From Exiguobacterium acetylicum (GTDB lineage Bacteria > Bacillota > Bacilli > Exiguobacteriales > Exiguobacteriaceae): a stretch of 64,000 nucleotides of DNA. The notes under the pieces are model-generated. The model ran no database searches, was not told the DNA's origin, and saw only the letters and a list, made by a program, of their open reading frames with translations. The stretch covers positions 2,444,001-2,508,000 of the forward strand of contig NZ_CP081878.1 in assembly GCF_022170825.1 (NCBI RefSeq), written 5' to 3'. Shown piece after piece: positions 29,779 to 38,046 of this stretch. Position 1 is the stretch's first letter; every line of letters begins with the position of its first letter. Position numbers and translations under genes: made by a program.

Positions 29779-30612
29779 TTATTTGCTGACTGGAACGACC
29801 GCACCTTTGTACTTGTCGAGAATCCAATCTTGGTTTTTCTTTTCGTGTAGCACGTCAAGAAGTGCTGTGACACGCTTGTCTTTTTCATCGCCATCACGTG
29901 TAACGATGATGTTGACGTACGGTGAAGACTCATCTTCTGATGCGATTGCGTCTTTCAATGGGTTCAGACCGTTATCGATCGCATAGTTCGTGTTGATGAG
30001 GACTGCGTCGCCTTCATTGTTTTTGTAAGCTTGTGGAAGAAGTGATGCTTCGATGTTCGTCTTGAACTTGAGTTTCTTCGGGTTCTCCGCGATGTCACCA
30101 AGTTGCGCGTCTGTCGTTTTACCATCTTTAAGTTTGATCAACCCTTCGTTTTGAAGGAACGTCAAGACACGACCGCGTTCCGCAACGTTTGAGCTCGTTA
30201 AGATCGTTGCACCGTTTGGTAACTTATCGAGTGACTTGTATTTCTTCGAATAGATACCGAGTGGTTCAACGTGGACGCCACCTGCGTTCGCGAACTTATA
30301 CGATTTGTTTTCTTTCTCTTGTTGCTCAAGGTACGGTACGTGCTGGAAGTAGTTCGCATCGATTTCTTTCGCTGCGAGCGCTTTGTTCGGAAGTACGTAA
30401 TCTTGGAACTTTTGGATTTCGAGCTTATAGCCTTTTGCTTCATACTCTTTTTTAACGTGCTCAAGAATCTCAGCGTGCGGTACATTCGATGCACCAACGA
30501 CGAGTGTCTTATCGTCGCTACCTGATCCTGATGATTCTTCGCCACATGCAGCAAGGCTGATTGCTAAAACGGATACAGCGGCAGTACCTACGAATTTTTT
30601 CCAAACTTTCAT
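29779..30612 (-). CDS. metQ: Methionine ABC transporter substrate-binding lipoprotein
   Basis: This 277-residue lipoprotein has a signal peptide and lipobox LAAC with Cys23, so it is anchored outside the membrane. The mature part is a NlpA/MetQ domain (LVVGASNVPHAEILE, YFQHVPYLEQQ) that binds L-methionine. It is the last gene of metNIQ and shares the SAM-riboswitch leader. The start at 30612 has a GGAGG site. Confidence 0.95.
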   Translation of the reverse strand: MKVWKKFVGTAAVSVLAISLAACGEESSGSGSDDKTLVVGASNVPHAEILEHVKKEYEAKGYKLEIQKFQDYVLPNKALAAKEIDANYFQHVPYLEQQEKENKSYKFANAGGVHVEPLGIYSKKYKSLDKLPNGATILTSSNVAERGRVLTFLQNEGLIKLKDGKTTDAQLGDIAENPKKLKFKTNIEASLLPQAYKNNEGDAVLINTNYAIDNGLNPLKDAIASEDESSPYVNIIVTRDGDEKDKRVTALLDVLHEKKNQDWILDKYKGAVVPVSK

Positions 30613-30644
30613 GAATGATTCCTCCAATATGAATAAAATTTGAA

Positions 30645-31310
30645 TTAACGTTTATCGATCGCTCGGATCAGCAAGTCACCAATGATTTGGATGACGAAGA
30701 CGATTGCTAAGATTAAGAGTGTCGCAATGACGATGACATCGTTTTGAGAACGCTGGAATCCTTCGATGAAGGCCATGTCCCCAAGTCCACCTCCGCCGAC
30801 TACTCCGGCCATTGCCGTATAACCGACAAGTGAAACGAGTGTGACTGTGATTCCCGAAACGATCGCAGGCAATGCTTCCGGGATTAAGACTTTATAGATG
30901 ATCTGGAACTTCGTCGCGCCCATCGATTCAGCTGCCTCGATGACACCTTTATCGACTTCGCGTAACGCAAGTTCAACCATCCGACCGTAAAACGGTGCGG
31001 CACCGAAAATCAGTGCGGGTAGTGCTGCCGTTGGTCCGAGGAACGAACCGACGATTGCCGTCGTGAACGGAATCAATAAGATCAGTAAGATGATGAACGG
31101 AATCGAACGGAAGACGTTGACGACTAAGCTCAAGATCGAATAGAACGCTCGGTTCTTGAATAACAACTCTTCGTTTGTCGCAAATAATAGTAAACCAATG
31201 ATTAAACCAAGAACGAATGTCGAAACACCAGCGATTGCCGTCATATAGACGGTGCTGCCTGTTGCTTCCCACACCATGTCCCAATCTAGGTTGTCAAAGA
31301 ATGAAATCAT
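30645..31310 (-). CDS. metI: Methionine ABC transporter permease
   Basis: This 221-residue membrane protein has five or six helices and the EAA-loop sequence EAAESMGATKFQIIYKVLIPEALP, which docks on the ATPase MetN. Its start overlaps the metN stop by four bases. It completes the D-/L-methionine importer with MetN and MetQ. Confidence 0.95.
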   Translation of the reverse strand: MISFFDNLDWDMVWEATGSTVYMTAIAGVSTFVLGLIIGLLLFATNEELLFKNRAFYSILSLVVNVFRSIPFIILLILLIPFTTAIVGSFLGPTAALPALIFGAAPFYGRMVELALREVDKGVIEAAESMGATKFQIIYKVLIPEALPAIVSGITVTLVSLVGYTAMAGVVGGGGLGDMAFIEGFQRSQNDVIVIATLLILAIVFVIQIIGDLLIRAIDKR

Positions 31311-32329
31311 CGGTGATCCACCTCCACTTCAACATCACTGGCTTGAAGCTTCGTGATGACCGCTTGTGTTGCGTCTGTTTCCCCGATCAACTGAATGAAC
31401 AGTGTACCGAGTGCCCCTTCCTGTGACTGACCGACGTTTCCGCCGATGATATTGAACAGGACTGGTGAATCCTTCATGACTTCCGCAAGGATCGGGCTTT
31501 CCGCTGTCGATCCGACGAACGTCAACTGAACGATTTTACCGGTTGGGTACCGTTCGCGGAGTTTTGCGAACGTCAACTCGTTTTCTGATGGTGACGTCAA
31601 TTGTTTGACGAATTCCTTCGTCATCGCTTGCTTCGGATGACGGAAGACTTCTGCGACCGGTCCTTGCTCGACGATTTTACCGGCTTCCATAACGGCGACC
31701 CGATGACAGATTTTTTGAATGACGTGCATCTCGTGTGTGATCAAGACGATCGTCAATTTCAGTTTTTCGTTGATGTCGACGAGTAACTCAAGGATCGAGT
31801 CCGTCGTTTTTGGATCGAGTGCACTCGTTGCCTCGTCACATAAGAGAACGTCCGGATTCGATGCCAGTGCCCGAGCGATACCGACACGTTGCTTTTGACC
31901 ACCGGATAACTGAGACGGGTAAGCCCCTTCTCGTCCGTCAAGCCCAACGAGTTTGATCAACTCAGCGACTCGTTCCTTACGGCGAGCCTTCGGGAAACCA
32001 CCGAGTTCGAGTGGGAACATGATGTTTTCTTCAACAGTCCGTGACCAGAGTAAGTTGAAGTGCTGGAAAACCATCGAGACATTCTTGCGGACGCCTCGTA
32101 ATTCTTTAGGTTTCAGCGATGTCATTTCGACACCATCGATTTGGATTGAACCACTCGTTGGTGCTTCAAGCATATTCAGCAACCGGATCAAGGTTGATTT
32201 CCCTGCACCGGAATAACCGATTATTCCAAAAATTTCACCGCGCTCGATTGTCAGATCGACATTCGCGACGGCTTCGACCGCTCCGCGCTTTGAGCGATAA
32301 ATCTTTCCTACGTCTTGTAAACGAATCAC
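31307..32329 (-). CDS. metN: Methionine ABC transporter ATP-binding protein
   Basis: This 340-residue ATPase has Walker A GYSGAGKST, signature LSGGQKQR and Walker B VLLCDEATSALD. A C-terminal NIL domain (about residues 265-340) senses methionine and inhibits transport. Translation most likely begins at a GTG (32329) seven bases after AGGAGGG; the upstream in-frame ATG lies inside the riboswitch terminator and is rejected. It is the first gene after the SAM-I riboswitch. Confidence 0.95.
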   Translation of the reverse strand: MIRLQDVGKIYRSKRGAVEAVANVDLTIERGEIFGIIGYSGAGKSTLIRLLNMLEAPTSGSIQIDGVEMTSLKPKELRGVRKNVSMVFQHFNLLWSRTVEENIMFPLELGGFPKARRKERVAELIKLVGLDGREGAYPSQLSGGQKQRVGIARALASNPDVLLCDEATSALDPKTTDSILELLVDINEKLKLTIVLITHEMHVIQKICHRVAVMEAGKIVEQGPVAEVFRHPKQAMTKEFVKQLTSPSENELTFAKLRERYPTGKIVQLTFVGSTAESPILAEVMKDSPVLFNIIGGNVGQSQEGALGTLFIQLIGETDATQAVITKLQASDVEVEVDHR

Positions 32330-32343
32330 AACTGTCCCTCCTA

Positions 32344-32389
32344 AATAAAAAAAGTGCGCGCGTTTTAGAGCAAACGCGCGCACTTTTCA
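32344..32389 (-). terminator. Expression-platform terminator of the SAM riboswitch
   Basis: AAAAGTGCGCGCGTTT pairs with AAACGCGCGCACTTTT, with more T residues after it on the minus strand. It lies between the aptamer and metN and would form when SAM is bound. Confidence 0.92.
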
Positions 32390-32406
32390 GTACACAAAAC
32401 CATTTG

Positions 32407-32511
32407 CTCTCATCTCCCAGACTTTTGTCTGCTGGAATTAGCACCACTTCGGATTAGATCCGCGGTTGCCGGGTTTCATCGGGCCAGTCCCTCCACCACT
32501 CTCGATAAGAG
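32407..32511 (-). ncRNA. SAM-I riboswitch (S-box) of metNIQ
   Basis: On the minus strand the P1 strands CTCTTATCGAGAG and GAGATGAGAG enclose the conserved GTGGTGGAGGGACTGGCCC, GATGAAACCCGGCAACC, AGTGGTGCTAATTCC and AGCAGA blocks. It binds S-adenosylmethionine and switches off the methionine importer. Confidence 0.97.
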
Positions 32512-32543
32512 TTTCGGTATTAAGTTTGTAGAATATATTCTGA

Positions 32544-32572
32544 ATATTAGCAGGGGTTATTTTTGTTGTCAA
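32544..32572 (-). promoter_or_regulatory. Sigma-A promoter of metNIQ
   Basis: TTGACA and TAATAT are 17 bp apart on the minus strand. The -35 overlaps the last codons of mccB, so transcription through mccB crosses this promoter. Confidence 0.85.
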
Positions 32573-33735
32573 ACAGTTTTTTCAGAAACTTTTTCGAGGA
32601 ACGTGAAAGCACGTGTTAAGTCTTCTTTCAAATCTTCCGCATCCTCAAGTCCAACTGAAATCCGAACGAGACCGTCTGTGATCCCGAGCTCTGCCCGACG
32701 TTCTGCTGGAATTGACGCGTGCGTCATCCGTGCCGGAACGGAAATCAGACTCTCGACGGCGCCAAGACTCTCAGCAAGTGTGAAGAAGTGTGTTGCCTCG
32801 ACGAGTTTTTCTGCGTTCGCTGCTGAACCGACATCAAAGCTGATCATTCCACCGAATCCAGTCGCTTGTTTTGCTTGAATGTCATGTCCAGGATGCGATG
32901 CAAGTCCTGGGTAGAAGATGTTCGAGACGATGTCTTGTGCTTGTAAGAACGAAACGAGATCATGTGCTGTTTCTTCGATCGCATCCATCCGGATACCGAG
33001 TGTCCGAAGACCACGGACGAGCAAGAAGCTATCTTGCGGTCCAAGCACGCCGCCTGTCGAGTTTTGGATGAAGTGCAGTTCTTCGCCGAGCGCATCATCT
33101 TTGACGACGACAAGTCCAGCGACGACGTCCGAGTGTCCGCCGATGTATTTTGTTGCACTGTGCAAGACAATATCTGCACCGAGTGCGAGTGGTTGTTGAT
33201 GGTATGGTGTTGCGAACGTATTGTCGACGACGAGTTTGAGATCGTGACGTTTTGCAATCGTTGCGATTGCCTCGATGTCTGTTACTTTCAACAATGGATT
33301 CGTCGGTGTTTCGACGTAGACGATCTTCGTGTTGTCTTGAATCGCTGCTTCCGTTGCCGCAAGATCCGTCGTATCCACGAATGTCACTTGGATGTTGAAT
33401 TTCGGTAAGACGCGTTGCATTAAGCGGAACGTTCCACCGTAGACGTCATCTGTCATGACGATGTGGTCACCAGACTCAAGCAAATGGAAGACGGCATGGA
33501 TCGCTGCCATTCCAGAACCGAATGCAAAACCACGTGCGCCGCCTTCAAGATCTGCAATCAAACGTTCGATGCTCGTCCGTGTTGGGTTCGCTGTCCGCGA
33601 GTATTCGTATCCGTCTTTGAGTTGACCGATTTTATCTTGCTTATATGTGCTTGTTTGATAGATCGGTGGTGTGACGGCACCTGTTGCCCGGTCGACACCT
33701 GTTCCTCCATGAATCAATGCTGTCTTCTTACGCAT
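32569..33735 (-). CDS. mccB: Cystathionine gamma-lyase / homocysteine gamma-lyase
   Basis: This 388-residue PLP enzyme of the Cys/Met metabolism family cleaves cystathionine to cysteine. The PLP lysine is in SATKYIGGHSDVVAG; YSRTANPTRTSIE and the C-terminal IRISVGLEDAEDL are family hallmarks. By sequence alone metB or metC activity cannot be excluded, but the operon with mccA, luxS and yrrT points to the reverse transsulfuration role of B. subtilis MccB. The start at 33735 overlaps the mccA stop by eight bases and has an AAGGTGG site. Confidence 0.9.
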   Translation of the reverse strand: MRKKTALIHGGTGVDRATGAVTPPIYQTSTYKQDKIGQLKDGYEYSRTANPTRTSIERLIADLEGGARGFAFGSGMAAIHAVFHLLESGDHIVMTDDVYGGTFRLMQRVLPKFNIQVTFVDTTDLAATEAAIQDNTKIVYVETPTNPLLKVTDIEAIATIAKRHDLKLVVDNTFATPYHQQPLALGADIVLHSATKYIGGHSDVVAGLVVVKDDALGEELHFIQNSTGGVLGPQDSFLLVRGLRTLGIRMDAIEETAHDLVSFLQAQDIVSNIFYPGLASHPGHDIQAKQATGFGGMISFDVGSAANAEKLVEATHFFTLAESLGAVESLISVPARMTHASIPAERRAELGITDGLVRISVGLEDAEDLKEDLTRAFTFLEKVSEKTV

Positions 33736-34651
33736 GAGTTTCGTCCACCTTTTCAAAGATTTGTTGGCTTAAGTAACGTTCGGCACTGTCTGCGAAGACC
33801 GTGACGATCGTACTGCCGGGGTGACGCTTCGCGATATCAAGCGCAGCAACGAGCGCTGCACCTGCTGAACTACCGACGAGTAGTCCTTCACGAGCGGCAA
33901 GTGTATGGACCGCGTCAAACGCATCGCGATCAGAGATCGTATGAATCTCGTCGACGAGCTCACGCGGCACGAGACTTGGCCATTTTGCTGTACCGATGCC
34001 TTCTGTCTTGTGCGGACCGGCTGGACCACCGTTTAAGACGGAGCCTTCCGGTTCAACGATTGCCGCTTTTGTACCGAGACGTTGTTTTAAGAAGTCCGCT
34101 GTTCCGGCAAACGTGCCACCTGAACCACAACCGGCAACGAACCAGTCGATGTGCGGTAAGTCCGCAATCAGCTCAGGACCGAGTGTCCGCTGATACGTGA
34201 CTGGGTTCTCTTCGTTTTCGAATTGTAACGGAACGTAACTGTTCGGAATTTCTTGACCGAGTTCTTTTGCCCGGTCGATTGCCCCTTGCATATCAAGTTC
34301 AGTCGGCGTGTTGACGACGGTTGCGCCGAGTGCCCGCATCAACGTCTGCTTTTCCTGACTGAATTTTTCTGGAACGACACAAATGACTTGTAGATCGTAT
34401 TTCTTAGCGGCGAGCGCCAAGCCGATGCCGGTATTCCCGGCTGTCGGCTCGATGATCGTACCGCCTGGTGTCACATGTCCGTTTTCGATTGCTGCATCAA
34501 CGAGTTGAATGCCAAGGCGGTCTTTGACGCTGCCCCCAGGGTTCATCCATTCGAGCTTCGCCAAAATGTGCGTACCAGCAGGCAAATCGAATGAAGTGAT
34601 CTCGTAGAGTGGTGTGTTTCCGACGAGGTCGCGGACGTTGTTCGCAATCAT
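33728..34651 (-). CDS. mccA: Cystathionine beta-synthase / O-acetylserine sulfhydrylase family enzyme
   Basis: This 307-residue PLP enzyme joins homocysteine to (O-acetyl)serine to form cystathionine. The PLP lysine is in GGSVKDRLG, the phosphate loop is [11 protein letters not shown] and the substrate loop is [12 protein letters not shown]. It is closely related to CysK; the assignment as MccA comes from the operon. The start codon overlaps the luxS stop (ATGA), so translation is coupled. Confidence 0.88.
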   Translation of the reverse strand: MIANNVRDLVGNTPLYEITSFDLPAGTHILAKLEWMNPGGSVKDRLGIQLVDAAIENGHVTPGGTIIEPTAGNTGIGLALAAKKYDLQVICVVPEKFSQEKQTLMRALGATVVNTPTELDMQGAIDRAKELGQEIPNSYVPLQFENEENPVTYQRTLGPELIADLPHIDWFVAGCGSGGTFAGTADFLKQRLGTKAAIVEPEGSVLNGGPAGPHKTEGIGTAKWPSLVPRELVDEIHTISDRDAFDAVHTLAAREGLLVGSSAGAALVAALDIAKRHPGSTIVTVFADSAERYLSQQIFEKVDETHA

Positions 34652-35112
34652 CCGAAGACGATGTCCCATTCATCACGACCGGCAAGCATTTTCTCGGCAT
34701 AGTGCTTCGCTCCTTTGAGGTCATGTGCGCTTGCAAATCCACATTGGACTTCGTTTTGCGCTGGAATCTCTTCTGCTGCGAGGACGTCATTTAACGTCTT
34801 CTCAACGAGTTCGCTCATTTTTTCGACCGAGTCGAAGTTCATCATCGCCATGTAGAAACCTGTTTGGCATCCCATTGGCGAAACATCGATGACATCATCC
34901 GAGTAGTTGCGGATGTTTTCAGCAAGTAAGTGCTCGAGTGTGTGCATCGCACGCATCGGCATTTGCTCAACGTTTGGTTGTGTGAAACGGATGTCGTATT
35001 TTACGACTTGGTCCACTTTACCTTCTTTATATCCTGCGACGCGGATGTAAGGTGCTTTGACTTTCGTGTGATCCAGGTTAAAGCTTTCGACGTTCATTTT
35101 TTGAAGTGCCAT
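34648..35112 (-). CDS. luxS: S-ribosylhomocysteine lyase LuxS
   Basis: This 154-residue metalloenzyme splits S-ribosylhomocysteine to homocysteine and DPD, the precursor of autoinducer-2. Metal ligands are His57 and His61 (HTLEH) and Cys124; Glu60 and Cys82 are the catalytic residues. It supplies homocysteine to MccA encoded next. In B. subtilis mtnN occupies this position and luxS is elsewhere, so the order here is unusual. It starts three bases after the yrrT stop. Confidence 0.97.
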   Translation of the reverse strand: MALQKMNVESFNLDHTKVKAPYIRVAGYKEGKVDQVVKYDIRFTQPNVEQMPMRAMHTLEHLLAENIRNYSDDVIDVSPMGCQTGFYMAMMNFDSVEKMSELVEKTLNDVLAAEEIPAQNEVQCGFASAHDLKGAKHYAEKMLAGRDEWDIVFG

Positions 35113-35115
35113 GAT

Positions 35116-35754
35116 TTATTCCCCCATTTTCTCGGCTTCTACGAGCCAGACGAAGTGATTGTATTGTATAAATTTAACAGTGAATCCCCGTGCTGTAAAC
35201 AATTCTTCCATGACTGGAATCAACGGGTAAAACTCGCGTTCGAGATCTTCTGCTAACGCATCAAACCCTTGTGCGCGCGCTTCGCGGATTGTTTGCAGGC
35301 GTGCCTCTTCTGAGACGAACATCGTATCCGCGTAGACGATTTTTCCGTCTTTCGGTAAATGTGACGCCATCAGATCGATTGCTTCTCCCTTTTCCTCATC
35401 CGTTAGATGATGAAACGCATAAGTGGAGACGAAACTGCTTGCTTCCTTCGCTTCGAACGAGAGGAAGTGACCGTCCTGTACATCAAGCGATGGAATCTTT
35501 TCCGTCAAAATCGCCCGCATCTCCGGACTTGGTTCGACGGCAAGTACGGCGTCATGACGTGTCAGAAGACGTTGTGTCAGGTTCCCTGTGCCTGCTCCGA
35601 ATTCAATGACCGGCGACTGCGCTTTATCCGCTACTGTATCCAAAATTTCATCGTATCGACGAAAGACTTCCTTATACTCCGGATCGTGCCCGGTTACTGT
35701 CTCGTCATACGTCGATGCCCATTCTGTGAAAACATCCATAAAACGTACTGTCAT
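35116..35754 (-). CDS. yrrT: SAM-dependent methyltransferase YrrT
   Basis: This 212-residue class I methyltransferase has motif I VIEFGAGTGNLTQRLL and the acidic VLAVEPSPEM that binds the SAM ribose. It heads the operon yrrT-luxS-mccA-mccB, as its orthologue heads yrrT-mtnN-mccAB in B. subtilis, and its product S-adenosylhomocysteine would feed that pathway. The methyl acceptor is unknown. The start has a GGAGG site. Confidence 0.9.
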   Translation of the reverse strand: MTVRFMDVFTEWASTYDETVTGHDPEYKEVFRRYDEILDTVADKAQSPVIEFGAGTGNLTQRLLTRHDAVLAVEPSPEMRAILTEKIPSLDVQDGHFLSFEAKEASSFVSTYAFHHLTDEEKGEAIDLMASHLPKDGKIVYADTMFVSEEARLQTIREARAQGFDALAEDLEREFYPLIPVMEELFTARGFTVKFIQYNHFVWLVEAEKMGE

Positions 35755-35779
35755 GCCTTGTCGTCCTCCATCTCACCAG

Positions 35780-35808
35780 TTAATTCCGAGTAATCGGATA
35801 TGAATTAA
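35780..35808 (-). promoter_or_regulatory. CymR-like operator of the yrrT operon
   Basis: The inverted repeat TTAATTC-N15-GAATTAA, containing CGGAATTA, lies just downstream of the promoter. CymR sites of B. subtilis end in GGAATTA in this way. CymR represses cysteine-forming genes when cysteine is ample. The match is from memory of the motif. Confidence 0.55.
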
Positions 35809-35827
35809 AGTAATTTTCCTTATTCGC

Positions 35828-35856
35828 ATTGTAGCAAGGAGATCCTATCCTGGCAA
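35828..35856 (-). promoter_or_regulatory. Sigma-A promoter of yrrT-luxS-mccAB
   Basis: TTGCCA and TACAAT are 17 bp apart on the minus strand. It lies after the terminator of the upstream RNA gene, so the operon has its own start. Confidence 0.78.
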
Positions 35857-35886
35857 GCGACCGGCTCGAAAAAACTTCCAGAAAAC

Positions 35887-36199
35887 AAAAAAAGGCGTTG
35901 CCGGCGAACCGACAACACGAATAATGTGGTTAGAAACGCTACGAAGGAAAACCCAGCTCCATTCGGAATTGTTCGCTCTTCCGCGTGGAGGACGGCGCCT
36001 GTTCGACATGATCGCCAGCTTACGTTCACTTCTTGATCGGTCCTTTCGATCCACCACCTATCTATTGCACCGCTTCGTCTTTGGGGGACGACTTAAGGGG
36101 AGACAATACACGGGCTTAGGATGGGAGAAAGGGTTCAAGACTTGAAGCGTATTGAACGATCACCTCTGCTAGACTTCCTATAATGCATTTCTAGAAGTT
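35887..36199 (-). ncRNA. Putative untranslated RNA of about 310 nt with C-rich loops
   Basis: A strong promoter (36206-36235) and an intrinsic terminator at 35887-35918 (GTGTTGTCGG-TTCG-CCGGCAACGC, then seven T) frame a region with no plausible gene. Predicted local hairpins include CGTC-CCCCAAA-GACG (36076-36090) and GATCG/CGATC. Single-stranded C-rich runs include UCUCCC, UCUCCCC and UCCUCC (35987-35992); the last is the exact complement of a Shine-Dalgarno core. It carries none of the conserved motifs of T-box, SAM, tmRNA, SRP or RNase P RNAs. It may act as a base-pairing regulator. It could also be a long leader, but a separate promoter for yrrT argues against that. Confidence 0.6.
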
Positions 36200-36205
36200 G
36201 TTATG

Positions 36206-36235
36206 AATATACCATTCATATTTCTGCGTTGTCAA
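36206..36235 (-). promoter_or_regulatory. Strong sigma-A promoter of the putative RNA gene
   Basis: A consensus -35 TTGACA and -10 TATATT are separated by 18 bp on the minus strand, in an AT-rich context. Confidence 0.8.
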
Positions 36236-36293
36236 CGGATTATTGTAAATATTCCGACAATTTAACAAAAAGAAAAATCCAGTTGGACTTTTC

Positions 36294-36575
36294 TTAACGT
36301 TCTTGACAGAAAGCGAAGACGTTTTGGACGGACTGGAAGGCATAAAGTCGCTCTACGACTTGATTTTCCTCAATTCGTAATAAAGCGGGCACGCTCATGA
36401 CACGGGCTTCTTCTAAGAAGTCCGGGATGAAATTCCCATTCGCCTTCTGAATCGATTGACCTGAATCCGTAGCTTCGACGATATCAAGCATGCGTTCTGC
36501 GATGGCGCATGTCCCGCACATCGGTGCATAGACATACAACAACCCGCTTTCCGGGACAGTCGTGACCTCTTGCAT
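36294..36575 (-). CDS. Thioredoxin-like protein (YusE-like)
   Basis: This 93-residue protein has a CGTC redox motif in LLYVYAPMCGTCAIAERML and a cis-proline strand in SVPALLRIEE, which is a complete small thioredoxin fold. It lies downstream of gcvH, as yusE does in B. subtilis. The start at 36575 has a GAAAGGAG site; the longer reading crosses the gcvH terminator and is rejected. The partner proteins are unknown. Confidence 0.85.
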   Translation of the reverse strand: MQEVTTVPESGLLYVYAPMCGTCAIAERMLDIVEATDSGQSIQKANGNFIPDFLEEARVMSVPALLRIEENQVVERLYAFQSVQNVFAFCQER

Positions 36576-36616
36576 CGGGATCGCTCCTTTCTTCGTGGTA
36601 TCTGTCGTCAGTATAC

Positions 36617-36663
36617 AAAAAAAAGAGAGCGGACGAAACGCATGCGCCTCGTTCACTCTCTTT
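36617..36663 (-). terminator. Terminator of gcvH
   Basis: AAAGAGAGTGAACGA pairs, with mismatches, with TCGTCCGCTCTCTTT around a GCGCATGCG centre and is followed by TTTTT on the minus strand. Confidence 0.8.
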
Positions 36664-36673
36664 TCGTTAAGTA

Positions 36674-37057
36674 TTACTCGTTGATCATCGATTTGTACGC
36701 TGCAGCGTCCATCAATGCTTCGACTTGTGAAGCATCTTCGATTTCGATGTCGACCATCCAAGCGCCTTCAAATGGTGACTCGTTGACGAGTTCTGGGGAA
36801 TCCGAAAGGTTTTCATTGATGGCAACGACTTTACCAGAGATCGGTGCGTATAGTTCCGAAACCGTCTTGACCGACTCGACTGAACCGAATGGCTCGTTTG
36901 CTGAGATTGTATCCCCGACTTCAGGCAATTCGACGAAGACGATATCCCCGAGTTCGTGTTGCGCGAAATCCGTGATTCCGATGCGCGCTTTGTTTCCTGA
37001 TACTTCGACCCATTCATGTTCTTCCGAATAGCGTAAGTTGTCTTTTACTTGACTCAT
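36674..37057 (-). CDS. gcvH: Glycine cleavage system H protein
   Basis: This 127-residue lipoyl carrier shuttles the aminomethyl group between the P and T proteins. In Firmicutes it is also the entry point for lipoate assembly. The lipoylated lysine is Lys64 in [15 protein letters not shown]. The start at 37057 has GGGGGAA upstream; a longer frame lacks a ribosome site. The other gcv genes are not nearby. LipA at 17.7 kb would modify it. Confidence 0.96.
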   Translation of the reverse strand: MSQVKDNLRYSEEHEWVEVSGNKARIGITDFAQHELGDIVFVELPEVGDTISANEPFGSVESVKTVSELYAPISGKVVAINENLSDSPELVNESPFEGAWMVDIEIEDASQVEALMDAAAYKSMINE

Positions 37058-37121
37058 TTCCGATTCCCCCTGTGGACTAATTTGGACTAACGTGTTCAGT
37101 ATACCAAAATCGACTCTGAAC

Positions 37122-37484
37122 TTAATACCATTTTCCTTGATACAATTCTTCTTTGAAGCCAATCGTGACGTCTTTCCCGTCGGTAACGATTGGACGTTTC
37201 AGCAACATGCCGTCACTTGCGAGCAACTTGTATTGCTCGTCTTCCGATAACGTAGGAAGTTTGTCCTTAATACCTTGCGAACGATACGATTGACCGCTCG
37301 TGTTGAAGAATTTCTTCAACGGCTCCCCACTTTTTTGATGGAGCTCCTGAATCGTTGCTGCAGACGGTGTCTCCTCGACGATATGTTTGTAATCGACTTC
37401 GACACCGTGCTGTTCGAGTGCTTTTTTTGCTTTGACGCACGTACTACATTTCGGATAGCCGTACATCGTGACTGTTGTTGTCAT
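37122..37484 (-). CDS. yusI: ArsC/Spx family reductase-like protein (YusI)
   Basis: This 120-residue thioredoxin-fold protein has CSTC in the first helix ([15 protein letters not shown]) and the C-terminal [11 protein letters not shown] strand typical of ArsC/Spx/YusI proteins. It lies upstream of gcvH, as in B. subtilis. The ATG at 37484 sits six bases after GAGGTG. Whether it reduces a small molecule or acts as a regulator like Spx is unclear; the CxxC form would allow either. Confidence 0.85.
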   Translation of the reverse strand: MTTTVTMYGYPKCSTCVKAKKALEQHGVEVDYKHIVEETPSAATIQELHQKSGEPLKKFFNTSGQSYRSQGIKDKLPTLSEDEQYKLLASDGMLLKRPIVTDGKDVTIGFKEELYQGKWY

Positions 37485-37518
37485 GTTCATCACCTCACTT
37501 CCAAGAGTAGCAGATGGA

Positions 37519-37971
37519 TCACTTCTGCTTCAAGCGTGCGAGCGCCCCGTCGATCTGATCTTGATGATGGGCGTCATGGGCAACGAACGACTCGACGAAT
37601 TCTAACGGTCGAAAATCATCATAGGTCGCTTCAAATTGCGCGTCAGACAGACGATCGAGGTGATCGACGATATCACGCCGGACACTAATCGCTTTCTTCA
37701 GTAAGGCAAGCGGATCGATATGATGCGCATACTCGACCGCCAGTCGATTGAACTGATCGAAATCCGTCTCGACAAGCGTCAGCGGTTCGTCCGGTAACTT
37801 CGAGATAGCATGATCATAATAAAAACGGTCCCATAAATAGAGGTGGCTGACACATTCAAGGACGGTCCACTTGTTAAGGGCAAGCGGCAGATTCCATTCT
37901 TCTGGCGACAAACGTTCAAGGGATTGATAGTAGGCAATCGCAAATTGCAGTTCAACCAATTCTTGGCGCAT
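37519..37971 (-). CDS. DinB superfamily protein
   Basis: This 150-residue four-helix protein has histidines in CVSHLYLW and AHDAHHQDQ that match the metal triad of DinB/YfiT-like proteins. Such proteins often act as thiol-dependent transferases or are of unknown role. The start at 37971 has GAGGAGGG eight bases upstream. It lies downstream of the fad operon terminator and is separate from it. Confidence 0.8.
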   Translation of the reverse strand: MRQELVELQFAIAYYQSLERLSPEEWNLPLALNKWTVLECVSHLYLWDRFYYDHAISKLPDEPLTLVETDFDQFNRLAVEYAHHIDPLALLKKAISVRRDIVDHLDRLSDAQFEATYDDFRPLEFVESFVAHDAHHQDQIDGALARLKQK

Positions 37972-37986
37972 CTCGTTTTCCCTCCT

Positions 37987-38029
37987 CAACCAAAAACTTC
38001 GCCTTTACAGAGATTTTCCCTGCAAAGGC
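37987..38029 (-). terminator. Terminator of the fad operon
   Basis: CTTCGCCTTTGCAG pairs with CTGTAAAGGCGAAG and is followed by TTTTTGG on the minus strand. Confidence 0.85.
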
Positions 38030-38046
38030 GAAGCGGTAAACCTGAC

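Noticed and set aside
32330-32383. Longer N-terminus for MetN
   Set aside because: It would start inside the riboswitch terminator stem; the GTG at 32329 has an ideal ribosome site and the family length.
35887-36199. T-box or SAM riboswitch leader for the yrrT operon
   Set aside because: The T-box sequence (GGTGGNACCGCG) and S-box blocks are absent, and the operon has its own promoter downstream of the terminator.
35887-36199. 6S, SRP, RNase P or glmS RNA
   Set aside because: I could not find the conserved motifs of SRP or RNase P RNAs, nor an end-to-end pairing as in 6S RNA. The gene context does not match glmS.
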